Origin: Gerris lacustris
Lineage: Eukaryota; Arthropoda; Insecta; Hemiptera; Gerridae
DNA: 64,000 bases
Assembly (NCBI GenBank): GCA_951217055.1
Contig: OX578282.1
Coordinates: forward strand, 56,551,311-56,615,310
Direction of reading: 5' to 3'
Positions 21,868-34,000 of the stretch are shown here, in pieces (the stretch's first letter is position 1; each line of letters opens with the position of its first letter). The notes below the pieces were generated by a model, which had not been told where the DNA came from, ran no database searches, and worked only from the letters and a program-made list of their open reading frames with translations. The position numbers and the translations under genes are program-made.

Positions 21868-22031
21868 CCTACAGTATATATACACTGGCAGCTTTTGTGA
21901 AATTTTAACTTTTTGACTTGGCGGGGCGGAACGCTGCTGCGTTCCTAAACCTACAGTATATATACACTGGCAGCTTTTGTGAAATTTTAACTTTTTGACT
22001 TGGCGGGGCGGAACGCTGCTGCGTTCCTAAA
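21868..22031. repeat. 82-bp tandem duplication with a GC-rich hairpin
   Basis: Two adjacent copies with period 82 bp (21868 and 21950). Each ends in GACTTGGCGGGGCGGAACGC followed by TGCTGCGTTCC, where GGAACGC and GCGTTCC form a 7-bp stem. GACTTGGCGGGG is also present in the arms of the fold-back element at 20.2-20.7 kb. Confidence 0.85.
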
Positions 22032-22035
22032 TATT

Positions 22036-22038
<3 letters not shown>

Positions 22039-22077
<39 letters not shown>
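22039..22077. repeat. (TA)n microsatellite
   Basis: Uninterrupted AT run of about 39 bp right after the 82-bp duplication. Confidence 0.95.
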
Positions 22078-22079
<2 letters not shown>

Positions 22080-22082
<3 letters not shown>

Positions 22083-23070
22083 ACACATTTGAATGATAAA
22101 AATAATATTTTAATAATCCGATGAAATCGAAATATAAACCATCTTATTTAACTTTTGTTCAAAATGAAAAATAAAAATCTAATAAATTTTCATGGTAATA
22201 AAAAAAAATTAAATAACCAAAAATGTGAAAGACAAACAATGAATAATTTTTTAGGTAAAGGTCAAATCAATGAAAAAATTTTAATATATGGAAATACAGC
22301 ATTAAACTATAATTAGCATTTTGACATTTAAATTGATTTGAAAAAAAAGTGAGGGACATTTTTTTTGGAAGGTCCTTAATAAATAAAGATTATTAAAGTG
22401 ACGATAATAAAATATATACGAAGTTTATTTATTCAACGGAAGCTAAAAGCAAGGAAAAAGGATGCATGGGAAAAAATTTTGTTTGATGACCGTCTCTTAT
22501 TAAGACATTCATTAAGGTCAATTGGTCACAACTATGAAAGAGTCAATTGAAAGGTCAAAGCCTAAGAGATGGTGACAAGTTTGAAAAGAAAAAAAAAGGA
22601 TCAAATGAAAGGAATCGTGAATAACATTAATTCGAATTGACAGAAACAAACAAGAGAATATGGAACGACAAATTCCTCATTCTTTATTCTAGTAGATGTG
22701 ACAAAAGGGTCGTTTGTTTAAGTCAAATAAAATGAGAAAAAATATGACAAAAAAGCTATTTCGATGAGAGGAGGCAACAATGGCTATAATAGCTAATACC
22801 ATCATCATTAGGAAGAATTATAAAGAAAGAGGGACATTTATAAGTATTTACATTGCACATTTACTATCGTTAGTTGTTCATAATAGTAATTTGATTATAC
22901 GAATAAGTTAGTTTTAACAATACTTGACAAGAATAGAACTCGAAGAATTAAATGTTTAAATTGTCAAACCAAATTATGGTTCGATACGATACATTCAACT
23001 GTATAAAAGTAAAGAAGTACCTTATTCACAATATCAGTTAAAAAAATAGTTTGCCAATACGTTTGTTTTA
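22080..23070. other. AT-rich non-coding stretch
   Basis: No gene, inverted-repeat element or long repeat recognised. Confidence 0.6.
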
Positions 23071-23074
23071 TAGC

Positions 23075-23760
23075 TTCCTCGCCTGTTTCGTATACTTTGA
23101 TGATTTTATGCTTTTACAAGCCATTATTGTCTAATTTGATTAATTGTTTACCCCGTTTTTTAATATGCCAAAATTGTTTTGATTTTTTACATGAATTCAT
23201 CTAATTCCTAGAACTTACTTTCGACCAACTATAAAAGTTTCTTACAAATCAGATAAGTACTTTTGAAGCTATAGGTGTAAATAAATGTATGTTAGTGCGC
23301 ATGTGGAAGATAAACAAATAGGCGCAGAAGGTTGAAACTTATATGGGTCCAACAATGGAGAAATTATGACCTACCACTCAAATTTCATTAAAATTGGACT
23401 TCTTTAAAGTAAAGAAGTACTACCTACTTTTGACAAACCATCCAAATTTCATAAAAATCAGATAAGAAATTTTGAAGATATAAATGTATGTTTGTGCACA
23501 TGTGGAAGAAATGGATGCAGAAGGTTAAAAGCTTATATGGACTCAACAATGGGCTAATTATGACCTACCATCCAAATTTCATTTAAATTGGTCGAGTAGT
23601 TTTTAAGATAAGTTGGTTTGCAAATTGTTAGCGACAGACATGGCACCAAAAATTTTCCCTGGTTTCTGAAACGGATTTTTGTCTTGGAATTTTTGAAATT
23701 GGAGTCATAAAATATATTCTGATCACATAGCTTCCGTTATCTCCGTTAAGCTCGGAAGTA
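23075..23760 (+). repeat. dispersed repeat family, copy A
   Basis: Shares, in order, ATAGCTTCCTCGC, ACAAGCCATTATTGTCTAAT, AAAATTGTTTTGATTTTTACA, AGCTATAGGTGTAAATA, TGTATGTTTGTGCACATGTGG-like, GACCTACCAT-CAAATTTCAT, GTAGTTTTTAAGATA and CTGAAACGGATTTTTGTCTT blocks with 40910-41468. The central section is partly duplicated in tandem here. The arrangement, with a GACAGACA-type stretch after the hairpin-poor tail, suggests a non-LTR retroelement tail or a SINE, but no coding part is present. Confidence 0.6.
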
Positions 23761-23796
23761 AAAATGTGACACAGTTTTAAAGGGAAATGTTCACTA

Positions 23797-24340
23797 CTAG
23801 AGGTCGACCAAGAAGTCATGGAAATGAGAGGAGTGCGCTAGTGTCCTCATGTACAGTCAGTTTTTGATATAATAGACCACGGTCAAAACACACAGTGTTG
23901 TTCTTTTGTTATTAATAATTTTATTTTTTGGAACAGGCAACACTGTACCTGATAAGAAATCACTAATAATATACGATAATATCTTTATATTATTATTTAT
24001 TGATTATTCATAATAATATTCTTTAAATCTAAATCGATATTCTTTTTCCTAAATCTATTTTTTTCTTCCTCTTTATTTCTGAGTTTGATTTGGATTTAGA
24101 ACAGTTGTGACTATAGTTCGTGCTGTATAAAAACAAACAAAACAGGAAACCTAACAGATTGGAAACCTTCCTGTTGTTATTCGTGAGATTTGACATAACT
24201 GGGCATGTCATACAAACTAGGAATGGTTATTGTCTTAGCACCCGACTGTACTGACTTCGGCACTACTCGGAAGTTCCGATTTTAAACGAAGTTAAGCTTT
24301 CCGTTTCTCCCGTGTTCATGACTTCTTGGTCGACCTCTAG
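23797..24340. mobile_element. 544-bp element with perfect 24-bp inverted ends
   Basis: CTAGAGGTCGACCAAGAAGT plus CATG at 23797-23820 is repeated exactly inverted at 24317-24340. The interior is non-coding; the 60-codon minus frame at 24029 has no recognised features. No clear target duplication flanks it. Non-autonomous DNA transposon is the best reading. Confidence 0.65.
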
Positions 24341-26100
24341 GGGATTCTATTTAACTAACTGATACATTTTATTTTCTGTAAATATGCCCCCCAAAAACAA
24401 GGAAATGAACTTTCTTTGTACATGAGAAAGTAAAAACATAAATTTTAAAAAAATAAAAATTGATATTAAGGTTGACAAGCATATAAGAAGACTTACTAAT
24501 CAAAAGTAGAGACAATTATTAATACTATTTTTGTCTACTATATCACATTTTAGAGCTATCTTAACGTTCTCTTACTCAGGTTTTCTAGACTTGTTAGCAC
24601 TTAAGTGTTAAAACGCAGTGTTTAAAAGGTATATTATGTTTAACAAGGTTAGAGGCGCCACTAAACGGAGTTCAGTGTTCAAACTTAACGATAATCCTGA
24701 AGGAAAAATGAAAAACTAAACGCACGTGACACCTGAATCTTTGATGCTGTGAGAACGCTGATAAAGTTTTTTTTTAAGAAATGACTGACGTTGTTAAAAA
24801 AAAAAAATAAGCTGACACTTAAGAAATATTATGTTCAACAGAAAAAGCTGACAATCGCAGAAATGGATTTCGTTGTCGTCTAGAGGGAATACAGTAGTGC
24901 AATAGAAGTTTTGCCTTTTGTAGTCTGGTCATATGGTTTCAGTCTGTTAACAATAAAGGGGAAAAAAGGCTTACTCTTTCAATATTTTTATGCAATAAAA
25001 ACGATATCGATTCAAAATATTTATCGACTTAATAAATCCTATTAATAAAGAATCAACGAAAAATACAGATAGATAAACAACAATCTATTGTAAAAGGGCT
25101 AAGGAAAAATGTGAGAACTGATAATTACTAATCTTAAATAATTTCTACTTTCCCACAACTAATATAGTTTCTTACTTGTTTGAAATATTAAAGAATAAAG
25201 TAAACAAGCTGATAGGAAGAGAAAGAACAGTTAAATGCTATTAGAACATGGTGACAGAGAAATATCAAGTGGAATAAAGAAAATATCTTATGATAAAGAT
25301 GGTAGGCGAGGTAATTGATAATATGATTAATTATTTATTGATAATAAATTAATTATTTAGTGATAATAACTTATATTGAACGGCTTCTTAGTTGAAACAA
25401 ATAATTTGACGATAGATAAAAGACGCCCTTTTTTAAAATTAGTAAGAACAAGCTTATACCTACAAACTTTAATAATCAGTGGGATATTTGCTTAGATAAG
25501 TTCCGTTATCAGAGCAAAGTTCTGGGAAGAATAGAAAGAAAGTTAATCTTCTCTGTTTAGCTAAAATAAATCAAGCATATCTTAAAGGAGGGTTAAAGTT
25601 TTATATCTTTACGTCTTAGTGGTTATTACCCCCTTACCCTTCTTTGGATAAAACTTTATTTTTCAAATGTTGCTTTCTAAACAGGTACACGAGATTTGAG
25701 GAAAATTCCACCATTATCCTATTTACTTATTACCATTATTCCTTTAGGAAATTCCAGTGAAGAGAAGTACAGTTATTAATTTTGAATCATGGTTTTTTTC
25801 CTGTTAAATATTATATAAATATATGTGTTTAAATAAGATATATTTTTATAAAAAAAAGCATTAGTAAGACAATAATTAAGAGGGGGAAGTGTTCCTATAA
25901 CGGAATGACACAGAAGCCAATGAACTGTTTAAATTTTTGAAGATAAAACAATTTAAAGAGCAACTAGTATGGATTATTCAAATGTGACACTGAAATGATC
26001 AAATTAACAATGTTCAATAATTAGAACACATTTTAAGCAAGTTTCAATCACTTCTAATTTTTCTGAAATTTTACTGAGAGTTGATCAATTGGACAAATGG
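24341..26100. other. AT-rich non-coding stretch
   Basis: I see no gene or mobile element. There is a short imperfect duplication of TTAATTATTTA-GTGATAATAA at about 25320-25375. Confidence 0.6.
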
Positions 26101-26104
26101 TAAA

Positions 26105-26791
26105 AGAGAAGAAAATTGATTAAGTACCTGTAGAGCAAGGGTTAAGTGAATCAGTTCAAATGATTCAGGAATAGCTCTGGCTCTAAGAACTAGATCAATG
26201 ATTGTCAAAATATCAAAGGAGAAGATCGAATCAGGCAAGGAGTTTAATCCGACAAAATTGGTTTATATAAAGTTATAAAGAGAACAAAATTGATGAAGTA
26301 CCTGTAGAGCAAGAGTTAAGTGAATCAGTTCAAATGATTCAGGAATAGCTCTGGCTCTAAGAACTAGATCAATGATTGTCAAAATATCAAAGGAGAAGAT
26401 CGAATCAGGCAAGGAGTTTAATCCGACAAAATTGGTTTATATAAAGTTATAAAGAGAACAAAATTGATGAAGTACCTGTAGAGCAAGAGTTAAGTGAATC
26501 AGTTCAAATGATTCAGGAATAGCTCTGGCTCTAAGAACTAGATCAATGATTGTCAAAATATCAAAGGAGAAGATCGAATCAGGCAAGGAGTTTAATCCGA
26601 CAAAATTGGTTTATATAAAGTTATAAAGAGAACAAAATTGATGAAGTACCTGTAGAGCAAGAGTTAAGTGAATCAGTTCAAATGATTCAGGAATAGCTCT
26701 GGCTCTAAGAACCTAGATCAATGATTGTCAAAATATCAAAGGAGAAGATTGAATCAGGCGAAGCAGTTGAAATCCGACAAAATTGGTTTAT
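26105..26791. repeat. 174-bp tandem repeat, about four copies
   Basis: GTACCTGTAGAGCAAG recurs at 26124, 26298, 26472 and 26646, exactly 174 bp apart. Units are nearly identical; the first and last carry most of the changes (including small insertions near 26712 and 26760). 174 is divisible by three, yet every frame has stops, so it does not encode a repeat protein. Could be a short satellite array. Confidence 0.93.
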
Positions 26792-27830
26792 TGTAAGACT
26801 AAAGTTAAACCTGCCTAAGAACTGTTTTAAACATTTGCTTTAACCGTAATAGTCTAATAATTTCTTGATAGAGTAACATTTAAAAATTGAACTTTTTAAA
26901 AAAAATAAAAAAAAAAATAATAATAATAATTTTAAAAGGTGTAAGCCAGTTAACATTGGAATATTTTTATAAAAAATATTTTTTAAAGAAAATAAAATAA
27001 ACAGGTAACAGCGATTAGTTGATCCATGACATTTACACGAAAAAAAAATGTGGTGTTGTATTACACGGATTATAACATAAGGTAAACGATATGTGTATCT
27101 ATAAAAGTTGTTATGTAGATGGAAACAAATACGCCTATACTTACAAGAAAAAACATGTTTTTAAATCGATCTAAAAAGAAGTGAAAGGAAGGGAAAATAA
27201 TCGGATATTAATTTCGATAGAATTTTATAAGAAGTGGTATTAAATCAAAAATATAAAACCGAGATTATATCATTAGTCTTATCTTGGAAATAGTGCGCAA
27301 GATCGAACCATAAAAAAATTAAATGTGAATGAAAATGTTTTACGTTTATAAATACAGTTCACTTTTGTCTTATGACCTTTGATAAAAATAAAAAGGTTAG
27401 AGTAATCAAAAACTCAGGCTAATAAATCAGATTAAAATAGGTTGGTACAAAAAAATACACTTAAAGAAAAACCGTACATTTAGGGTAAGTGAATCTTATG
27501 TTGGTTAAGGATAAATAAAATCCTATTATGTAGTATTATTTTCATTTTTCCATGTTGTTTTTTATCTTTCGAATCTAAAAGATGCGATTGATTTGAAATA
27601 AATGCGCTAGTACTTAATAAAAGCACATGGTACTACTTTTTTCTTTACTTGCGTGGACAAAATCTTTGCTTACGAAGGGATATCGTATTTTACACGGAGG
27701 TATTGGATAGAAAAGAATCTTATGCTATCAAATATGTAGTAGTGTGACATTAAGCATACATAGAATATTCTGTAGTCTTATTTTAGAAAAACAGCAGCAG
27801 CAACATTCAAATTCAATCGTGAGGAGTTTG
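26792..27830. other. AT-rich non-coding stretch
   Basis: Nothing recognised beyond A/T runs. Confidence 0.6.
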
Positions 27831-27839
27831 GGGAAAAAA

Positions 27840-28310
27840 AAGTTGTAGGGAAGCATGAGTTGGCATTTAAGTTGGAGAGGTGAAGAGAAGGAGAAGGATT
27901 ACGCATTGTGTCTGATGTAATTGGGCAGGATGTGGGGGATGAGGGAGGCTGGTGGAGGGAGAGCTAAGCTCCTGGGTCGTGCCACGGGGCTCCTGATGAA
28001 TAAGTGAAAGGAAATGGAAACAAGTTCTCTTCAGGAGAGGAGTAGGAGGGTCCGGTCCGGGGCGGGAGTCGATGCCTTCAAGTTCAAGGCGAAACACACA
28101 CGCGCGACTCGTCCAAGCCTCATCTTATCCACTTCAGACCATCTCGATATAACATCAAAGAACACCAACTTGATGATTAAGACTATTTCCACATGGAAGA
28201 ATAAAAAGGAGAGCAAGGGCAAGAGGTGCTGAGAAACAAAGCATAGAACTGACTTATTATGATCAAGATGATTTTTCGTGGTTGAATGTAATACATCCAC
28301 TGAAGACAAT
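27840..28310. other. GC-richer island, candidate promoter/5' exon region
   Basis: The block has clustered CpG (GGTCCGGTCCGGGGCGGG, ACACGCGCGACTCG) in otherwise AT-rich DNA and opens several overlapping frames on both strands (for example 28014-28232 plus, 28031-28309 minus), none with a recognisable product. Minus-strand TCAGTG at 28303-28298 resembles an arthropod initiator. Because gus needs a distal 5' exon on the minus strand, this island is a candidate for its promoter. That is inference from composition only. Confidence 0.25.
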
Positions 28311-28655
28311 TATTGTCTCCACGAATTCTCTGAATCTATTAACCAAATACGTATAATTATTCGACAGAAATATTGTTTATAGAAAGAGATGTATCTAAAA
28401 AAATTAGTTTATTAGGAATGCAATTGGTCCAAAGACCATCTAATCCCAAAAACCGCGAGAATATTCAAACAAAACCATTAATATAGAGGTCTCATTTTCC
28501 AACAGAAATGTAATTAAAGAAGACATTATATAAATGAGGCGTGAAAAATAATATTTTTGATTAAAATATAGTTAAAATCATATCCTTAAAATATTATTTG
28601 CCTTCTAAGATATACATTTTATATAGCGTTCACAAACTCTCCTATAATCAACATT

Positions 28656-28841
28656 AAAGGCCCCCATACAGGATCAAACATTTTGCGCAAACATCATGTT
28701 TGCGCAAACCTGATGTCGGGCAAATTTAGGCCATATACGTCAAACATCATGTCAAACAGAAATCAGATACATTACACGATCAAACATTTTGTGCAAACAC
28801 GATATTTGATCAAACATTTTGACCGTGTATGGGGGCCTTTA
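28656..28841. mobile_element. MITE with TAAAGGCCCCCATACA ends
   Basis: Both ends read TAAAGGCCCCCATACA (right end inverted), followed by GATCAAACATTTTG at the left and GGTCAAAATGTTTGATC inverted at the right. Inside, TTTGCGCAAAC is iterated, with ATCATG between inverted copies. A related copy lies at 39.3 kb. No coding frame. Confidence 0.75.
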
Positions 28842-29099
28842 GAAAAGGACAAATGATTGGGAGGGAATATTAAATATTATGACATTTAGAGAAAATAAAT
28901 GTTACTGGTCAGTTTTAAAATTCAACACGAGGAAAAAACACAGTTAAAAATTTTCGGAGAAAAGATTAAAAAAAAGGAAACGTATAAAGAAACTTTGGTA
29001 TGGAGACTGGCCGAAATGTCAAAAAGACCGTATGACTAAAGAATTAGTACTTAAAAGAAAAGGTTAGCGAGATATCATAAAAACAACTTGACACTTTAG

Positions 29100-30850
29100 G
29101 GGGAAAAAAATCTTGATAATTTCATCAGAAGAACCGGATACTCGAACTGACTAAGAAGATGTAAAAATAATGAATTCCAGATGCGTCTCCAACCTTTCGG
29201 AATAACAGAAAGACTTTGGCATAAGAAGTTAAGGTGGGCATTAAGTTCACGGACTGGCTGGCAAATCAACTTGGCAGAGGATTAGGTATTACAACAGAGC
29301 TTTTGCAGATCTTATGGCAATAAGCAGCCAGAATTGCAAAGTGTTTGGACATGGTTTGTGCCAAGCCTGGAAATTCAAAATAAACTTTTCAGAATACCAT
29401 TACATTTCTAACTCAATAAACATGAGCTGAGGCTAGAGCTGGGAAAGATTAATCAAATAAAATAAATACTTGAGACTCGGAATGAAATAAAATAGGTACA
29501 AGTGGTTACAATGTGACAACTGCGCGGTAAATTGTTTCAAAATAACAAATTTTTAAGTAGGTATATTCATTTTTATAATAAAATTATATATTTAATAAAT
29601 AATTTAAAGGAAACTGTTAATAATTTAAAATATTGTAACGGATAAATAACAAATAGTATTATTACTAAAGAATCGTTGGTAAATTCCTCCGTTAAGGTTT
29701 AATACCATAACATTCAGCGTACACCCATGCCATTTCATAATATGGTACTACTGTCTGGAGTTCGTTGAAGGTTAAAATGACAAAATAAGTCGACGTAAAC
29801 CTATCGGGATGTTTGAAAGAATTGAGAGACGCCGAGCCATTAGAGATTTCAAGCAGATCTTATTGCCTCATGGCATAAAAGGGTTTCGGGTCATTACAAA
29901 ATAACAGATGTAATAGGTAAATATATAAATGTAATGGAAAGAGAATATTATCTCTGGCAAGATGTAACAAACGAGTTTAGAATAACACTGGGCTGATGCA
30001 GTTTGAATTGGATCGCTTCTATCCTTCGCTTGACAGAACTAATATCTTAACACACTAGCAGATGTCTTCATTAAAATGGAAAATGAACCAGACATTGACA
30101 AAACGTTTCGATTCTCCGGCATTTTAATAGAGATCTCCTTTTAAAAAAGCATATTGAAATAGAGATGATGAAAACAAGAGGATCTGCGCAGATCGAAACT
30201 CATCTGACTCCATTAAAGACTCATTGAAGAAGCGCTAATCGTTTCGAGTTTGAGGTTATGACGAAACTGTATAGCCCAGGTACAAGCTTGGGTGATGTCG
30301 AAACGGATAAACTCTTCACCATTAGAGAACGCGTTCAGCATTTATTGGACAGGAGGGTCGTCGGACGGGATCCGGGTATCATGTAATTAATGAGCGGAGG
30401 CACCTTTCGGATTGATGGAAGGGATGTTTGCCTTCTAGTAAAGGCGACAAAGAGACGTTCACTATCAAAGGGGCTTTATCGAAGAACGGGAGACCATTTC
30501 ACCTCTCACTCACTCCCAAGTCTGGAGTTAAAATGTCAACCGGTCCATTAAGGTAAGAGGAGCGTTTTAGATCTGACATTTAAGGGGGAGTCAGTAGAGA
30601 GGGAGTTTTAGGTGGGTTTCAATGAAGGCAATGCCGAAAGATATTAAGGGAGAGATTGGGAGGTGAGAATTCCAGAGCAGGTGGCGATATAACCCACTCA
30701 CCAAAGCACAATCGAAGCCTAAGAGAGCGGATCATTGGCCAAATGATGCAAAGGTCAAAAAGCGATATAGCAAAGTATTCCAAGGTGAGTTCTATATCAA
30801 GATGGCCCTTGTCAGTTTCATCCAACAAACAAGGATCGACCAGTTAGAGG
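29100..30850. other. 1.7-kb block of balanced composition with broken reading frames
   Basis: Clearly less AT-rich than its neighbours. One plus-strand frame from about 30231 to 30550 is open except for a single TAA (near 30385), with KLYSPGTSLGDVETDKLF in the first half; another at about 29180-29405 is open except for one TAG. A strong donor-like AAG-GTGAGT occurs at 30782-30790. I recognise no protein. It may be an eroded mobile element, a pseudogene, or a non-coding exon region. Confidence 0.25.
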
Positions 30851-32208
30851 ACCTAAAATATCCAATGTATAAGCAGAATCATAATAAACAGATATTATTA
30901 CAATAATGTTTTCATGTTAATACAACTATAATTCTACCTGCTAGAATCTACCACTGTTCGTTATACGATTGTGCATAATAACCCAGATACCATTTTAACC
31001 CTTTTATTTAAAGTCAAGCTTCACCGGCGCTCTATCTTATGCTTTTATATAGTTAAGTTCCGACTCATGGACAGTGGTCATCCAATAAAATGGGTTAACA
31101 AAGAGCTCTATCGGATTCTAAGACAAAGATTCTTATGCATACGCATCTTCTTCTCTTGAAGGGTTAAAAAAGGGAATAGAATAACATGTATACGAAGAGG
31201 AGAAGAAATAGATGGGTTTGTGATGTATAGTGTATAGTGGGAAGGAGACTGTCTTAAATTAACCATGAGGCTTTACTGCCAGAGCCAGGCTCCCTACGGG
31301 CATGGAGTGAGGCCAGCCAGCACCGCTAACACTTGGTAAGGGGCCAAAACGTCTCGAGGCATGACCACGGAAAATCTCCTTTTTTTCTCCTAAAAATATG
31401 GATACTACATGGGGTCTCCCACAGAGTTCTAGTCTTTTTTAAAGACCATTAGGGTATTCAGGAAATAAATAACTAATGAAAAAATAAATTAACAATTTGT
31501 TTTTTAAAGTTGTATATTTGTAATTTTTACTAATGTGCAAAAGTTCAAGTGTTATTTTAGGAAAAAACTTAAATATTTAAAAAATAAAAAGTAAAAGTCT
31601 TATCAAACAATTATGACAGAACGTAGTGTCGCTTAAATTATAATTTCTTTTTTTTTATTGTTTTTTTTTAAAGATAGATCATAGTTCATTGATGAAATTT
31701 ATTTTACCAAAATAAAACTAAATTCTTAAAATTATAAAAAATGAATCAAGGTAGGCACGCAATAAATTTTAGTTAATTGTTTAAGAGAGGGGTGTTTAGT
31801 ATCACATTTAATATTAAATCAATAAAAATAAATAATCGAAATCTTGGAAAGAAATAAGTATTAATTATTCGGTTTTTTTATTAAAGCAGGAAATGATACA
31901 TTAAAAGTGACAGGGGAGTAATTAGCAAAAACATAAACAGTTTAAAAAAGTAAATACAAATCATATTTAATTTTTTTTATGTATCTATGTTTGTGTGTGT
32001 GCGTAAATATATAAATTAAAATAAAATAAATAAGACTAAGAGAGGGTGGAGAAAAAATATCTACTCAAATGGTGACTAGTCAAAAAAAAAAGGAATTTAA
32101 AAACTAAAAGAGGTAAAATCGACTAAGGTTTAAAAAACGTTTTCGTGAAAAAAATAAATAAATAAAATAAGATAAGAGTGAACAGCATAAGGAAATTGAA
32201 GAAATAGA

Positions 32209-32251
<43 letters not shown>

Positions 32252-34000
32252 CAAAAACATCTCAAAGCAAATTTGAGATTTGAAACTGCGAGAGTTTGAA
32301 GTGTTTAAAAATAGAAAAAAGACTCTGGGTCGACGAGGGAAGAAAAATATTTAGGCTGCCAAATAACTGAGTCAACTCGAGTGCCTGTTTTCTTTTAGCA
32401 GATTCAAGGGGGGTCTAGAGAGAAAAAAGAGAAATATTCTCTTAACACTTTTAAAATCGGAAAGGCTAAATTTAAAAAAAGTGGAGTTTTTTTTCTATTG
32501 ACTGCTCTACGTCATTGTAAATAAAAAAGTAGTGACGTCATATCTTCTAGCCTGAAGGGAAGTAGGGGTAAGAAGATATAAGACAGAGATTAATCGAAAT
32601 CTCTGGCAAACAAATCTAAATTTGGCCATGGAGATTAATTTTTTTTATCAATGGTTGAAACTAAATTATGAATAAAAGTAGTTCGACAAAGGCAAAAAAG
32701 CAATTAAGATTAGTTTGTATCGACGGCTGTAAAAACAATTAAGAATGACTGTAGTTTATCAAAGGAAAAACTTCGTCAAGAATTATAGATATAGATATTC
32801 GGGTTTCTTGAAATAAAAACATTTTTTTTTTTTATCAAACTAAAAAAATGTACAAATCATTTTTATTTAAAGACAAAATTAAATTAGCTGCATTTACTCT
32901 AACATTATTTTTCAGAGAAATGTAGCTTTATTGTTTACAATGAGATTAGAATTTTATGAAAGAATAATAATTTAAATTGTTATACCAATGAAGAAAAAGT
33001 TCATTCCAAAACAGATCAATTAATGGTACCAACCTAAAACAAAAAAAAAAAAAGAGAAAATAAGAGAATGCATTAAGCAAATGACACAAGAAAGGAAAAT
33101 AAGTATGTATATAAATAATTTAGTTCAATCTAAAATCTAACATTTTCCGAATATTTTTTACATTGAATTTATGATTTTTTAGTTAGAAAAAGGCCCAAGA
33201 ATAGTACCATTCAACTTTTTACCAACACGAATAATTTAAGATTTTATTTATCATATAAGACATGGGTAAAATAATAAGATAAAAACTAGGAGATAGGTGA
33301 CGGAGAATGGAGATAAAAGAATCGTGCTTAGAGCGGTCTAGACTCTAGACTATGTTATCTAAAGAGAACCAAGAAAGTCAATTAACAATATTTGTTATGT
33401 GGTCTAACACATATAAACTTAATTTTATACTTGAAGTTGAAAGAAATGAAACTTAAATAAAATATACTAAAAAACTAACAACTATTTTATATTAAACGAC
33501 AGAAGTAGAAAATATAAAAATATTAAGCAGAATGTAAAACTATATAAGTATAAATATGACTGCAATCGGTCAAAACACTGAACATTTTTCATCTTTGAGT
33601 TTCTTTGATTTGACTGTAAGATTGGTTTCAACCAACTACCGTAGCACGTACAACTGTAGTAAGAAAGACAGAAGGTTGGAAGAGAAATATAGTACGATTA
33701 TGGGCGATTATCTGCAAAATTTTAAGTAAATCTAGATGTTAAACCATTGAATATAAACATTTGAAGAGAGATAAGTTCATGAAATTGGCTTGTTTAATAT
33801 ACAAGTTCTTAAGATGCTTAATAAGTCATCACTCGATTTAAGTACGTACGAAAAAAAAACCATGAACTAACTTTTCTTGTAAAAGATTGCGATCGAGGTT
33901 TTTCTCTCGTAATAATTACTTTACAAGTGATTAACAATGTTCTTCCTACACGCATTTACCAACCTTGGCCAAAGATTGTTTTAAGCACTGCGTGAGTTAA
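30851..34000. other. mostly AT-rich non-coding stretch
   Basis: Contains a less AT-rich 120-bp patch at 31261-31380 without a recognised identity and a 40-A run at 32211-32250. No gene supported. Confidence 0.55.
32211..32250. repeat. poly(A) run, 40 A
   Basis: Uninterrupted A tract; no retroposed body recognised on its left. Confidence 0.97.

Noticed and set aside
30626..30784. Coding exon ending in the strong donor at 30785
   Set aside because: An in-frame stop at 30623-30625 and no convincing acceptor; the only in-frame ATG is near its end.
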